DNA of 64,000 bases, from assembly GCA_023052935.1 (NCBI GenBank), contig CM041297.1, forward strand, positions 96,618,484 through 96,682,483. Reading direction: 5' to 3'. Under the pieces are notes generated by a model, which was given only the letters and a program-made list of their open reading frames with translations, ran no database searches and was not told the origin of the DNA. A program made the translations under genes and the position numbers. Shown piece by piece: positions 1 through 10,920 of this stretch; within the stretch, counting starts at the first letter, position 1, and every line of letters starts with the position of its first letter. This DNA is from Piezodorus guildinii (lineage: Eukaryota > Arthropoda > Insecta > Hemiptera > Pentatomidae).

Positions 1-420
1 ATAGGATCCAGGATTTGATTCAAAGTTGGGTAAATCATTACCAGCCGATAGTCGGGATGCTGGACGTTTAGGATTTCTATGTCCACCTGCGGAAGAGGCG
101 GATGATTTTTCACTCTGGTTGCGAGTTGAAATGTTTCGAGGAGGTGGTTCGGTCATAGTGTGAAGATCACAGGACGACGGAGTATGGACTACATCAGCGG
201 ATGAACTGGTATCTCGGGAGTATTGCGCTGAGGGAGTTATAGTGCCTGCGGAAAGCGGCGGCTGAATTGGAATTGTATCACCTGGTAATATGTGCCGCTC
301 CAGTGCTAACAACCGGCAGGGCATCACACCTTTACTTCCAAATTCGTTAATTTGAAATTTTATTCTAAATAACAGCTTATTTTGAAGAAAACATAATATT
401 TTTAAAAATACATGGAGCAT
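1..420 (-). CDS. Partial reading frame of unknown function, open at the left window edge
   Basis: Read on the minus strand, the frame is open from an ATG at 420-418 to base 1 (140 codons) and continues beyond the window. An in-frame TGA lies just upstream of that ATG. Only about 1-330 is G+C-rich and looks coding; a second in-frame Met lies near 328. The predicted protein is rich in Ser, Pro and Thr, with a stretch reading LPGDTIPIQPPLSAGT and later basic patches (NPKRPASRLS). It has no domain I recognise. It could be the start of a host exon (the AT-rich 330-420 part then being intron or leader) or a transposon ORF1. No neighbour helps decide. Confidence that it is coding is low. Confidence 0.25.
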   Translation of the reverse strand, partial: MLHVFLKILCFLQNKLLFRIKFQINEFGSKGVMPCRLLALERHILPGDTIPIQPPLSAGTITPSAQYSRDTSSSADVVHTPSSCDLHTMTEPPPRNISTRNQSEKSSASSAGGHRNPKRPASRLSAGNDLPNFESNPGSY

Positions 421-811
421 GTGTCATATGCATCGTAATGCATCCGCTGCCGCTGGCGGGCCACGGTTCAATGCAGTTCGAAGACCCCTCAAGATTTATA
501 CTTGTGGCTCAATTGCCCGGAAAGATCCTTTAGAAAACACCCTTCTTCTAGTACTACTGTGCATTCCGTATATATTTCCAGGAATAACATCCTTCTTCGT
601 AAATAATGGACCCTTCGGAGAACTTCTTGGGAGATATCTGTACTCTTATTCAATGATACGTAGTTCAAAATCCTTTAAACATAAACCTGTTCTGATATTA
701 TGTCTTTAGACGAAAGAGTTTTTCTTTAAGAAACGTGAAGTAGGATTTTTGGAAAATCAAGTTTAAAACAGAAAGGAATGAGAGAAGAGGGAATGCTATT
801 TGGTGATTTAA

Positions 812-812
<1 letters not shown>
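421..812. other. Unassigned higher-complexity stretch
   Basis: This stretch is mixed in composition and richer in G+C than the DNA to its right. Both strands have open stretches of 50-95 codons, but none resembles a known family and the two strands contradict each other. It may belong to the same unit as the minus-strand frame at 1-420. Confidence 0.3.

Positions 813-875
<63 letters not shown>
813..875. repeat. Poly(A) tract of 63 bases
   Basis: This is an uninterrupted run of A. It could be the tail of a plus-strand retroposon ending here, but no recognisable element body lies directly upstream. Confidence 0.95.
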
Positions 876-877
<2 letters not shown>

Positions 878-1195
878 GAAGAATCCTTTACATCACAACT
901 ATCGAATGAATACATTTCTTTTCTCAAAGATCAGATCAACTTCATGAATCTATGAAATATATTTTTAATTTATTAATTAGCTGGTTCTAGAAATATTTAT
1001 AGTATTTGGTGATATATAGACTGTAAACTATAAGCTAAGCTGAACAAATGTTTCGCCAAATAAATCAAACCGTTTTATCATTAAATATAACACTTTATCA
1101 TACAAAACAGTGCTGTTCGATCTATGTTAATAATTAGACCGATTAAGCATAATAAATTTTATTTATGGATTGTTGAGTAATATACAAGTTGCAAT

Positions 1196-1440
1196 ATGGG
1201 ATCGCATGTAGCAGAGGGGCCAGCATAACAGCCTTCTATGCCAAAGGTCACGGATTCAGCAGGTGGCCCTAGATTTTTTTAATGGGACTAAAAAATCCTT
1301 AGAGATGCCGCCCTTCGGTGATGAGGTACTCGTTCAAGAGCCCTATCCTAATTAAACCTGGCTAAGCAAACTTCAGGACTTCCACTGTAGCATCTTCCGA
1401 TTAGCCATAGCTGCATAAAGTGACAATAAATGAATTAATA
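1196..1440 (+). repeat. SINE family B, copy 1
   Basis: This copy matches, in the opposite orientation, the element at 8892-9176. Shared blocks are the 5' head (AGCATAACAGCCTTCTATGC, AAAGGTCACGG), the central 'aatgggactaaaaaatcctta' block, the 'ccctatcctaattaaacctgg' block, and a 3' end 'gcataaagtgac' followed by AT/AAAC-rich repeats. The head resembles an eroded tRNA-type pol III promoter: in sister copies the box B reads GGTTCAAATCC, here degraded to 'ggattcagc'. The family is non-coding and would depend on a partner LINE for mobility. Confidence 0.8.
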
Positions 1441-1739
1441 AACAAACAAGATACAATGTGTTTGTTTAGTAATATCTTCCAATAAATGTTATATTAAATG
1501 ATTTTATTATTTATTAATATCTAACCATAGAAGTAAATGGAACTATAACAAGAACACCTTTATCATGGAGTTAAAGATTGCCAAATTTTTGCTAAAATCA
1601 GGTTTCGTACAATAAACTAAGGAAATTGTAAAAACAATGAAATTATCCAAACTTGAAATATAAACATCTCAAAAGACAGAAAAACAACAGGGCTTAAGAC
1701 GATAATCATATTATATTAGCCAGTTAGTTTTAAAATGGA

Positions 1740-2260
1740 GGCGTTTTAGAGATATTTTAATTCAATACCTCAGTTATTTTTTATAGTAGAGAAAAATATT
1801 AAGAGAGTTTTAGGATCAGGACATTCCGGCGAACGAAATATATTGACATTTTGCCTACAAATATGATTATAACTCAGTTATTTTTTAAGATATATAGCGT
1901 ATGGTATAAAATCGAATTTATACCACTCAAAATTTGAGGTATTACATTGCAAGATACGTTTAGCCTTGAAAATTCTCATTATATGCTTATAAAGAATTAA
2001 ATACCCTGCAAAACAAAAAAAGAATCTTAGAAAACGGTTAAAAAGATATACCGATTTGAACTTAGCACTCGTTATTGGCTATTTTACTTTAATATAAATT
2101 AAAAGTTCACTGCTTCGTCTTTATCAAGTTCTCTGGTTAATTTATTGCGATACATGTCAGTAAATTACCTCCACAGTTATATAAATTTTTAAACCGTAAA
2201 ATAATTATTTAAAAATAATAAACCATTGTGTAATCATTTGCAGCGTTTTTTTATTTTTTC
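1740..2260 (+). repeat. Dispersed repeat family E, copy 1
   Basis: This is AT-rich sequence with phrases repeated elsewhere in the window: 'ctcagttattttttatagtagag', and an end block 'aataataaaccattgtgtaatcatttgcagcg' followed by T-rich DNA. Related copies lie at 21150-21440, 55080-55510 and (minus strand) 29720-29870. No coding capacity or terminal structure is visible, so the class is unknown. Confidence 0.5.
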
Positions 2261-2339
2261 ACAACTAAAATTTAACTTTGCTTCTAGTATAAGTTTAACG
2301 AAAAGTGTAGGGAGTAGTTTTAAAAATTGAGTAAGATTA

Positions 2340-2740
2340 AGTGAAACATGACATTCACACCCCAGTCATCAATGTGAATAAAACACTTACACACATTGGT
2401 GTTTCCATTATTGCCGGCCTGAGTGCAATCCATCTCGCGAGCCATGAAGAATAGAAGCCGAAAAGCGGCTCAACTAAGTGCATAATGAATAGTAATGGTT
2501 GGTAGAGCCATCTTATAAATCCACAGCCTCCCATATCCTTCATCCAGGCCTTGCTATTTATATAAATAACACAAGGTTCCATTCTGGCGGGAGCGGAAGG
2601 CGGAATAGCGCAGGAAGTAGGTGGGAGAAAACCGCCAAAAATTCGCGGGATTTCCAGCGCCGCAGTTCCGGACTCCAGCCTACTCTGGAGACTATTTTTC
2701 CATATTTTTCCCAAGTCATATATTCACGGTAAGTATGCTT
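2340..2740 (+). promoter_or_regulatory. G+C-richer island; possible promoter and first exon
   Basis: The island stands out from AT-rich surroundings. A TATA box (TATAAATA, 2561-2568) is followed about 20-80 bases downstream by G+C-rich sequence with E2F-like motifs (TGGCGGGAG near 2585; CCGCCAAAA and TTCGCGGGA at 2632-2650). A perfect splice-donor consensus GTAAGT lies at 2729-2734. This order suggests a plus-strand promoter with a first exon of about 2592-2728. The frames across it encode nothing recognisable, so the exon could be non-coding. This is inference from short motifs only. Confidence 0.25.
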
Positions 2741-3277
2741 GTAGTGAGTTTTATCAATGAAGTAAGTAAATAATACAGAAACTATTATAAATGATAATAA
2801 GCACAAACAAATCTTAAATTGTATTTGACTAGAACCATTTTTAAAAATGTCCATATCAACAAACAAATATAAAATGTAATGATCATCATTATGTGACTTG
2901 TAATTTGCTTTACATGTATATAAAGATGTAAAATATGTTAAGTTAGTAAGTAGTTAAACGTCAAATCTTTAAGAGTTGATAAGTAGCTAAAAATCGATCG
3001 AAGAATGGTACATTAGGTTATATCTGTTTCTATAATAAATCGTGCATATACACATTTTATTTATGTTTTTAAATACTTTAGTTTCAACATAAGATACTAT
3101 TAAATTATTTTTAAATTATACAATTATTAAATTATGTTAAAAAGCACATTACAATATATTTTAAAATAATTTAATATAAATCAAAAACTGTTGCGAGAAA
3201 TGCTTTTTTTGGTTAATAGATATATTTTAACAGATATAATTCTGAAACTGAAAATTCAAAAACTGATATAGGATGAA

Positions 3278-3393
3278 GTTATAGGTGGAATAGTCAGGAA
3301 TCAGTCATTTTTTGAAAGATTTTTGCTTGTGAAAAAAGCTTGTGAGCCATCATCAGTGCATTACTGAGCCATGTCCAAGCATAAACTCTGGAC
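3278..3393 (-). mobile_element. Short degenerate hammerhead-motif retroelement (copy V) with 11-bp target duplication
   Basis: The 116-base insert is bounded by perfect direct repeats TATAGGATGAA at 3267-3277 and 3394-3404. On the minus strand it reads CTGATGATGGCTCACAAG, matching the 5' half of the hammerhead motifs at 38.6-39.1 kb. It then continues into AAATGACT...GATT...ATTCCACC, which parallels the 3' flank of the element at 38538-39184. The GAAAC-GTC half of the ribozyme core is lost. It is read here as a Penelope-like terminal fragment. Confidence 0.6.
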
Positions 3394-3515
3394 TATAGGA
3401 TGAACTAATGAAATAAAATAAACTTTATGCATTCAGATGTTATTAATTTATTTTATACCTTAATTCATTGTTCTGCAAAAGCACGATAAATTAAAATAAA
3501 TATTTAACCTTTTTC

Positions 3516-3518
<3 letters not shown>

Positions 3519-3553
<35 letters not shown>
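3519..3553. repeat. (TA)n microsatellite
   Basis: A pure alternating TA run. Open reading frames across it are artefacts of the repeat. Confidence 0.95.
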
Positions 3554-3554
<1 letters not shown>

Positions 3555-3886
3555 CTATAATATCACTATTCAGCGTTTCAATGAGTTTTGAATATTTTCT
3601 TCCAACATAATATTTTAAAATCTTCATATCTTTTTTTGGCCAATTCATCCATACAACCTAATATTTAATATATATTTTTAATTGGACTCCAATTGAAATT
3701 TTAAAAATCAATATTATTATCTTAATGATTTAGCTATGAATGCTTAAATCACTTATATTGTTAAACAAACAAACAAACTTATATTGATACTATTTATTAA
3801 AGTATGATTTAAGCAATAAATTGTGCTTGTTGCCATCCTGTGTTTGAAAAATATATTTCTTTTAATATATAAGATTTCTCATTTTG

Positions 3887-3955
3887 TTAATATATATATA
3901 TATATATATTATAATAATATATATTTTATAAATTTTATATATATATATATATTAA
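3887..3955. repeat. Interrupted (TA)n tracts
   Basis: Several TA runs are separated by short AT-rich spacers. The surrounding 3560-4130 is AT-rich with nothing else visible. Confidence 0.85.
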
Positions 3956-4305
3956 ATTATTTATATTTTATAATTATTAAGTTGATTACACTGATACTTT
4001 ACATTTATCCTTTAGTAAATAAATTATATTATAAATTTTAATATATTTATATTATTGTATAAGACTTTTTAATATATTTTCCAAACTATTGCTATAAATT
4101 TCTAATATAAAAATAAAAATTTAGAAAAGCAATGAACGCTTCTTGATTTCTGTCTTTCTAAGAGGGGCGGGAGAAGGGATGACAGAGTAGTCAGTTGCAC
4201 CAACAGATAGGGGTACGCACCCCACCCCCTCGGTTACCAGATGGCGTTGTTCAATGGGAGCTGGATGGAGGATGGGCAAAATATTTTTTTAATGTTTATT
4301 TATTG

Positions 4306-4307
<2 letters not shown>

Positions 4308-4355
<48 letters not shown>

Positions 4356-4447
4356 TATAAATATATATATATAATATATAAAATAATTATTAATATATAT
4401 ACATGTATTAAATATAGTATATATATATATGTGTGTGTGTGTGTGTG
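4308..4447. repeat. Compound (TA)n / (TG)n microsatellite
   Basis: An interrupted TA run ends in a (TG)9-type stretch at about 4430-4447. The LINE remnant that follows begins within about 60 bases. Confidence 0.9.
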
Positions 4448-4504
4448 CATTTTGAAAATTATATTTTTAGTTTTCCATACTCTATGGATAAACACTCAAA
4501 TTGT

Positions 4505-5478
4505 TGAAAACAATATACAATAGCCTCCGCTCTACACTACTCTATGATAGTGACTAACGACCAAATCATCGTACTAACAGACTCATTAAGTGCACTTAAA
4601 GGTTTACAATAAATGTACCCCATACACCCAATAATATCTCGCACTCACTCTTATATCGCTGTGTTGAAAGATCTGGGCAAGTCGGTAAGCTTCATATGGG
4701 TCCCAAGCCACGTTGGGATTACTGGTAATGAACTTGCGGACAAAGCAGCAAAACAAGCACTCACTATCCCGGGGCGAGGAACAGCCATCTTAACCCCGTC
4801 TGAGCTTAGTCGACCACTCAAGGTACAAGTAGCGGACAACTGGCAGGCAATGTGGGACGAGAGTCCGGCTAGTAAATTAAAGCTTATAAAAAAAAACTGT
4901 AAAGCCCTGGTCCACATCAAGCCGCAGGGAGGAAGTTGCATTGACCAGACTGCGGATAGGACACACCCGACTGACACATTCCTACCTTTTCGCTCGCGAG
5001 CCTGTACCCCTGTGCCAACACTGCAATGGAGCCCTCTCGATTAATCATATCATTCAAAAATACCCGTATTATACGTCGCAGCTTTACAGAATGGTACTCA
5101 TCTAGATATATCGAAAGTTCTAGGAGATAATGAGGATTTAATTAAATTAATCTTTAAATTTCTTCGGAAAAACTCCTTACTGCCTAAATTATAAACTTTA
5201 CTATATTCCAAAAACAGATGTTTTTTTTTTGTTACAACTTTATTTATTTCTTCTTAATTAGCTCTTCGCAACTTTACACTTATCTTTATAAATTAATGTT
5301 GTCATTTATACTTAATTGATTTCTCTATTTAAACAGTTTATTTATAATTACTATTGTTTATTTATTTATTTCCTCCTTCTTCTAAAAGTCTAACCTATAT
5401 GTTTGCGTTCGTATAGGCGTTTGATGACCTTTGATGTTTTACGCCTTAAAGTCTTAATTAACAATAACAATATACAAT
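4505..5478 (+). mobile_element. 3' end of an I-group non-LTR retrotransposon (LINE), 5'-truncated
   Basis: The segment contains the RNase H domain, the downstream Cys/His tail, the C-terminal end and a 3' UTR of an I-superfamily LINE. After the stop codon at 5192-5194, the UTR includes 'ggcgtttgatgacctttg' and 'acgccttaaagtc', a layout usual for I-type elements, and ends in a TAACAATAACAATA-like tail near 5478. Everything upstream (endonuclease, reverse transcriptase) is missing, so this is a dead 5'-truncated insertion. Confidence 0.8.
4555..5194 (+). pseudogene. LINE ORF2 C-terminus: RNase H domain and Cys/His tail
   Basis: RNase H hydrolyses the RNA strand of RNA/DNA hybrids during retrotransposition. 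Visible landmarks in order are VLTDSLSALKGLQ (with the catalytic Asp of the TDS motif), an in-frame TAA near 4609, then FIWVPSHVGITGNELADKAA (His and Asp of the last RNase H motif). Next, after a frameshift near 4930, comes RIGHTRLTHSYLFAREPVPL with a following CQHCN, the conserved tail of many I/Jockey/R1-type LINEs. The end reads LGDNEDLIKLIFKFLRK and closes at a TAA at 5192-5194. At least one stop and two frame changes make it a pseudogene. The family assignment rests on these motifs and is firm at superfamily level only. Confidence 0.85.
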
Positions 5479-7670
5479 AGCAGCATTGATAAAAAAATTA
5501 TACATAACCAAGAGAAAATTGAATGAAATTTAATAGCTGGTAAATCCTTGTTGGATAGTACCTAGATGGGAGCAGAACCAATTTTCGAAGTACATTTCTT
5601 ACAATCAAACTTAACGATTTAAATAAAATTTATGTTTAACTATTCCAAATACTTACCCCTTACAGATATAGGTACGGGACTGCCAAAAATACACACATCC
5701 GTAAAATTTAATTTTTTTCAATAAAAAAACTTTTAGAACAATTACAAACTCACCATACATTAGTAACACTACTTAACATACAGACTTTCACATGCCAACA
5801 GTCAACTAACAGATTCGGACTCTCTACAAACGTTTTTACGACAACTTACACGGACATACCAACCCACTATTACAAAACATGGCCATTACTAATATGCCCC
5901 GCAACACTCGCAGAAAGCTGAAAACAACTTGGATGGGAGACCTCCTCACATAAATGCCAATTAAGAAACACGCCAGGAAGAGGTGTCGCTTGGCGCGCCA
6001 CATCACCTTTATTGAACTATCATATTCACTGGTTGTCAACTACATGACAGGTGTGAATATAAATATATGAAGATGAAAAAAAAAACTATTCCAAAGAGAC
6101 ACTCTAGTATATTAACCAAAGATGAAAATTATTATTACAATATTTGTTTTTAATAAGAAAAAAATTAATATGAATGCAATGCTGGTACAAAATGTATTTC
6201 TTACAATCAAAGTTAAAGATTTACATAAAGTCTACATTTAACTCTTCCGAATGGTGAAACCGACATGATTGAATATTAACACTTTAGAATATTTAGAAAA
6301 ATTAAAATTAATTCTTTTTGTCAGTAAGTAGAACATTCTTGCTGTTTAGGTTGAAATTACTCCTTATATTTTCAAGCAACTATCCCTAGAGATCCTTTTT
6401 ATTGTTCTTCTCACTTCCCCTACAGCCGATACCAACCCCTTGAAGAGTCCCCTTGGTAGAGGTACCTCCAAGATAAAAGTTATATATCTCTTGGAGCAGT
6501 AACGATCGGGAGGACGGACGTGATGAAGGAGGGTCCAGTATTTCATCGGAACACAGTCCGTGTTGATACAATGCCTGCGTGCCCTGCAACATATTGTCGG
6601 CTCCTCTCATTGTTAGCAGTTTCCTAATAAATCCCATCGAAAGTAATAAATTTCATAGAAAGTAATAAAGTCGATGGGACGTAATAAATCCGAAAACGAA
6701 ATTTTTATGATGTGTTTAAACGTAATTATAATTGAATTCCTGGGATAAATGCAAAATGCTTTGATATGGAGCTGAGTTGACCATGATGGAGCTAAAAGAT
6801 TGTTTATTTTTATAATCAGATCTATACCTAAGATTACTTTGATTTCTTAATATGATAAAATAGATAAAATAAAATAGGAAAGATTCATTTGAAAGTCAGT
6901 AACAGAATCAACAGAAATAAGGTGTATTTTGAAAGAGAATTCAGGTGCACATAAAATGGTGGTAGACATTAGAAGTTTTTTTTTAAATTAATTAATTAAA
7001 ACATTGTTTTATTAACAATTACAATAAATACCTTTCTTGTTTAATATTTATTTATTTTTTCACAGAACTTTTCATGTGTGAAGTTTTCTCCGGTAAACTA
7101 TTGTACAATAATAATAATAATAATAGCTTTACAGAAATATTATAATATTATGATATAAATATAGAACAAAGATAATTTTGGCGAATAAAATTATGGAAAA
7201 TTTAAGGATTATGTTATGTTATTTTTATATATTATATTATATAATATTTTAGTAATGTTTCTTCAATATGATTATATTCAAATGATAGTCTTTACCGCCA
7301 CGGGTGAAATAAGGATAATCATTTATTTATCTATTTATATATATTTTTTCGAATGAAAGGGTCATTGGCTGTTCTTCTTCGTTTCAAATCCTGTTGTTAT
7401 AGATCTAGTAATCAGTTTTTGGGGTCCTGGGGTATTTCGTTAATTATATTTCTCGAAAACAGAATAATTAGTTTAAATTAAACTATTTTTTAATAAAAAT
7501 ATATATACTTTTACATCCTTCTTATTTAAGTTGAGAAATTTAATAATTGTACATTTGTAATAAGTATAAGATTAAATTACCTAAGATCATTAATTGAGGA
7601 AATAAAATATATTTTTAACAATTCGTTATTCCGCAATATATTTCCGATAGACGGTATTATATCTTTAAAA
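5479..7670. other. AT-rich intergenic DNA with a small local duplication
   Basis: No gene is recognised. The phrase 'atttcttacaatcaaa' plus about 50 related bases occurs at 5597-5660 and again at 6194-6260, and a short version is at 44403. Two moderately G+C-rich patches (5755-6045 and 6364-6640) have no recognisable coding sequence. A (AAT)n run is at 7107-7122. Confidence 0.5.
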
Positions 7671-7959
7671 AATATGGATATTTTTATTATTTTTTATTTA
7701 TTTTATTTTTTGGAGGGAGCGGGGTTTATAAGTGAGTCACAAAAACACAAGAAATGTATAACAGATACCCAAAAGGCGGCATTAAATGGATTAAACAGTG
7801 ATATATGTCTTAATAAAATATCGAAAGAGACTGGTACATGGTCTGAGGAGTACCCCCACTCCAACTCTCAAAGATAAAGTCATTTATCATAGCTTCGAGC
7901 TCAGTTCATTATCAGTTAATATATAATACAGGCGTTTTATAATTTATTGCTCTATCCCG

Positions 7960-8265
7960 GGTGTAATATATACTGTTCGGGGGAGATCTAGGGGGGGGGG
8001 GGGAGTGTGGACCCCACCTTCCTAATTATACGTTCCGATCTCCAGGGACCTCAGAGCCTCGCTGGTAATCATCGCATCCGTCGCTGGAGGATTTATACCC
8101 GGGTTCTTCGGCCCGGTATCTCGTGAAGATTACACCGACACACACGTGAAACCCTGGTCCTGTCCGGGGTACCCGCTCGTGATAACCGGTGATAGCCCGT
8201 ATAAATCAAGCGACTACGGGATAGGATCGGTGAAACTTTCGTGAGGGGCCAAGAAAGGAACTTAT
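7960..8265. promoter_or_regulatory. G+C-rich non-coding island
   Basis: The island begins with a run of 13 G at 7991-8003 and is followed by CpG-containing unique sequence (8030-8260). Frames are short and unlike any known protein. It is a candidate regulatory element on composition alone. Confidence 0.2.
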
Positions 8266-8891
8266 AATAACTCATAGTTTGATTATAACCTTGCTCAGAA
8301 AATATTTATATCTACTAATTTCGACTCCGAATCATAGGAAGAAGAAAAAAAATTGTTTATTGCACTTCTTTATCGCGAAATAAAATTATGAGACCTGCCG
8401 TGCAGCGTTTAGCATCAAATCTTTTGTGGCTTTCTATTTAAGTAGTTTAGTACGTGAGGAATAAACACACTGAATTATATAAATATATAATTATATAGAG
8501 GATACAATTCGTAAATCATAAACTTTAAATTAAAACAGAGTATAGTGAATTAAATACCAAGATAAGATAGATATAATGTTTAATTATTTATTTGAATAAA
8601 AAAATATAATGCAAGCAAAATACTTACATGTTACATGTGTTTTCGTAGAACTAAGATTGTTTTAAATCTTATTAAAAAAAACTAAAACTAATTTAAGCAA
8701 TCTTTTTAGAATTATTCAACAAAGTACAGCATTGTCATTTTCTATTTTCCTAATTTTTTATATAATATTCAATATATCCTAAAGTAATGTAAAGAAGGTG
8801 AAATTGGTCATGAAATACCGTTAATTTTCTTAATAAGAGAAATCAGACTGAGACTGAGTAAGACTGATACATTCACATGTAATAAATATGT

Positions 8892-9176
8892 TTGTTTGTT
8901 TATTTATTTAACGTCACTTTATGCTACTATGGCTAATCGGACGATGCTACAATGGGAGTCCTAAATTTTGCCTATCCAGGTTTTATTAGGATAGGGATCT
9001 TTAACGAGTACTGACATCGCACAGGCTCGGGACCACCGTTTAACGTCCCTCCGAAGGACGGCGTAACTTAAGGATTTTTTACTCCCATTAAAAAATCCTA
9101 GGACCACCTGCGGATTTGAACCCGTGACCTTTGGCATAGGAGGCTGTTACGCTAGCCACCAGCTACAAGTGATCCC
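8892..9176 (-). repeat. SINE family B, copy 2 (complete, with 14-bp target duplication)
   Basis: A 285-base tRNA-derived SINE on the minus strand. Perfect 14-base direct repeats TGTAATAAATATGT flank it at 8878-8891 and 9177-9190. Read 5' to 3' it starts at 'tagctggtggctagcgtaac' (a box A-like head) and carries box B as GGTTCAAATCC ('ggatttgaacc' on the plus strand near 9113). The unrelated body includes 'tggtcccgagcctgtgcgat', and the 3' end is a (TAAA/CAAA)n tail. This is the best-preserved copy of the family in the window. Confidence 0.9.
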
Positions 9177-9724
9177 TGTAATAAATATGTCAAATAGAAC
9201 AAGTAACCAATAAAAATGTATTTCAGCTTGATCTTTTTACATCTATTAAATATTTAAATAAATGATCTTTTAAATACTAGTAAGTCATTTGGATTCAATG
9301 TTAGTATGGTGCCATTTATGTTTAAAAATGCATTGTGTGACCGATTTAGAGTTAATTGTAGAAACCACGAATCGTGAGATGATTTTATATATCGATAAAG
9401 AAATGAAAAAGAGACTTAACAACATAAATATTTGATACTAACTTATCCGTATAACCTTATATCTAAAATAATCAGATGGGTAAAATAATAAACAAAAAAA
9501 TATGTCTTTATACACCGAGGTTATGTATGTTATATTAAAATAAATTAAATTTCTATTTTATTCAGTTAGTTATTATTTTATTTATCAAATGAACAAAATA
9601 CGTATAAACAGTTTAATTTAGTTTCCATGAAGTTCTCTTCGAATTTAAAGTGAAACAACATTTTTCATTAAATAGTCCTTAAAGTAGAAAAAATAAATAC
9701 CAGTCAATAATTTACAACTTGTCG

Positions 9725-10445
9725 TTTATCTTTACAGCTTACATACGATTTGATACGTAATATTGTTTCTAAAATCGTGCGTGCTGTGAGGGAAGAAAAT
9801 AACTTGTACGATACTGTACTGTGGCAACACTGAATTCCATAATCTTTTCGATTACAAATAACCTAAAAAAAAAACCTGAACCCCATGAAGAGTTTTGGGC
9901 TCAGTATATATAGAGTTTCGTACTGTTTTTAGGCCAACGGCCGTGCAATGAGGTGATACGGCCGAAATCACGCTCAGCCGCCAGGGTTTTCCCCATTTTC
10001 GGGTACCCACTTTGTAGGGGCGGGTGTGCCCCAGGAGGGTCTCCATAACCCAGGATCGCCCCCCGGCCGAAATAACAGAATAAACTAATTTTCCACCACA
10101 GCCGGGATTCGAACCCAGGAACCGGAGCACAGTAGACTTGCGCTCTAGCCACTAGACCAGGCCGCTGCCTTGATTACAAGTAACATATGTTCATAAGTTT
10201 ATGGGCATATAAACGACATTCTCTTCACTCGTACAACTTATTTTATTACATATTAACTTTTCTAAAATCTAGCGCAATCCAACAGTATATTATACGACGA
10301 TATATTTCTCAAAATATTTGTTGATGCCTTCAACTAAACAAATTTATTTTCCCATTTAAAGATAAATTAATTGCAATGTATTTTACATATAAACCATCTG
10401 GAAAGAATTCCCTAAATAATAGTGAAAACCATATCAATATTATCA
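9725..10445 (+). repeat. Dispersed repeat family D, copy 1, split by a SINE
   Basis: Parts on both sides of the SINE at 9863-10171 match one continuous copy at 31945-32310. On the left, 'taatattgtttctaaaatcgtgcgtgctgtg' parallels 'taatattttttctgaaatcttgcgtactcta'. On the right, 'acatatgttcataagtttatgggcatataaa' matches almost base for base, and further on 'ggaaagaattccctaaataatagtgaaaacc' parallels the other copy. Class and coding capacity are unknown. Confidence 0.7.
9863..10171 (-). repeat. SINE family A, copy 1 (complete, nested in repeat D)
   Basis: A minus-strand tRNA-derived SINE of about 309 bases. The head 'ggcctggtctagtggctaga' provides box A, and 'gggttcgaatcccggc' provides box B. 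The body includes 'gggcgatcctgggttatgg' and 'aagtgggtacccg'. The 3' end reads 'gggttcagg' followed by a T run. Direct repeats GATTACAA(A/G)TAAC at 9850-9862 and 10172-10184 (13 bases, one mismatch) are the target duplication, confirmed by an empty site in the second copy of repeat D at 32.08 kb. Confidence 0.92.
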
Positions 10446-10579
10446 TATATGTTTAGGAGTTCACGGTAACCAAGTTCATGTAGTATCTTCTAACGTTTAG
10501 ATTTAACATTAATCTCATAGCATGTTTTCTACAATTGTAATTGGCACCTATGTATTAATTTTTAAAAAACCGACGGATA

Positions 10580-10915
10580 TTGTCATTATAGACAGTAAAT
10601 TATTGGTTGGCGAGTGGTCCCTAGATAAACAAAGTAAGCCGGCTAGAGTTGCCGGTTGTTCTCCGGAGGTCAACAAACGCCGAATGAATGCCAAATGGAG
10701 GCGGGCCAAGAGCTTTATTGTCAACTAGGTAAAAACAGGCCTTTTTCCTTTTTTTACTTTTTTGTTCTCTTTTTTTTCCCCTCTTCATTGCCGTTTTCTA
10801 ACGGGAACCGAGGAAGCTTTTTACAGCATTGACCTAAGTACCTGAGTTTCCAAGGACATGCATTGAGGTACTGTACTGCGCTCAGTCTAGTAGGAGGTAC
10901 CCGCTGGAACGCATG
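10580..10915. promoter_or_regulatory. Two adjacent G+C-richer patches
   Basis: 10580-10730 and 10790-10915 are higher-complexity patches separated by a pyrimidine-rich run (10741-10790). A plus-strand frame of 68 codons over 10522-10728 ends in a basic stretch but matches nothing I know. I see no promoter elements that would fix a role. Confidence 0.2.
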
Positions 10916-10920
10916 TGAGT

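Noticed and set aside
6625..6682. Short inverted pair 'tcccatcga...tcgatggga' around two 'aaagtaataaa' phrases
   Set aside because: Only 9 bp of stem and no other element features, so it could easily be chance.
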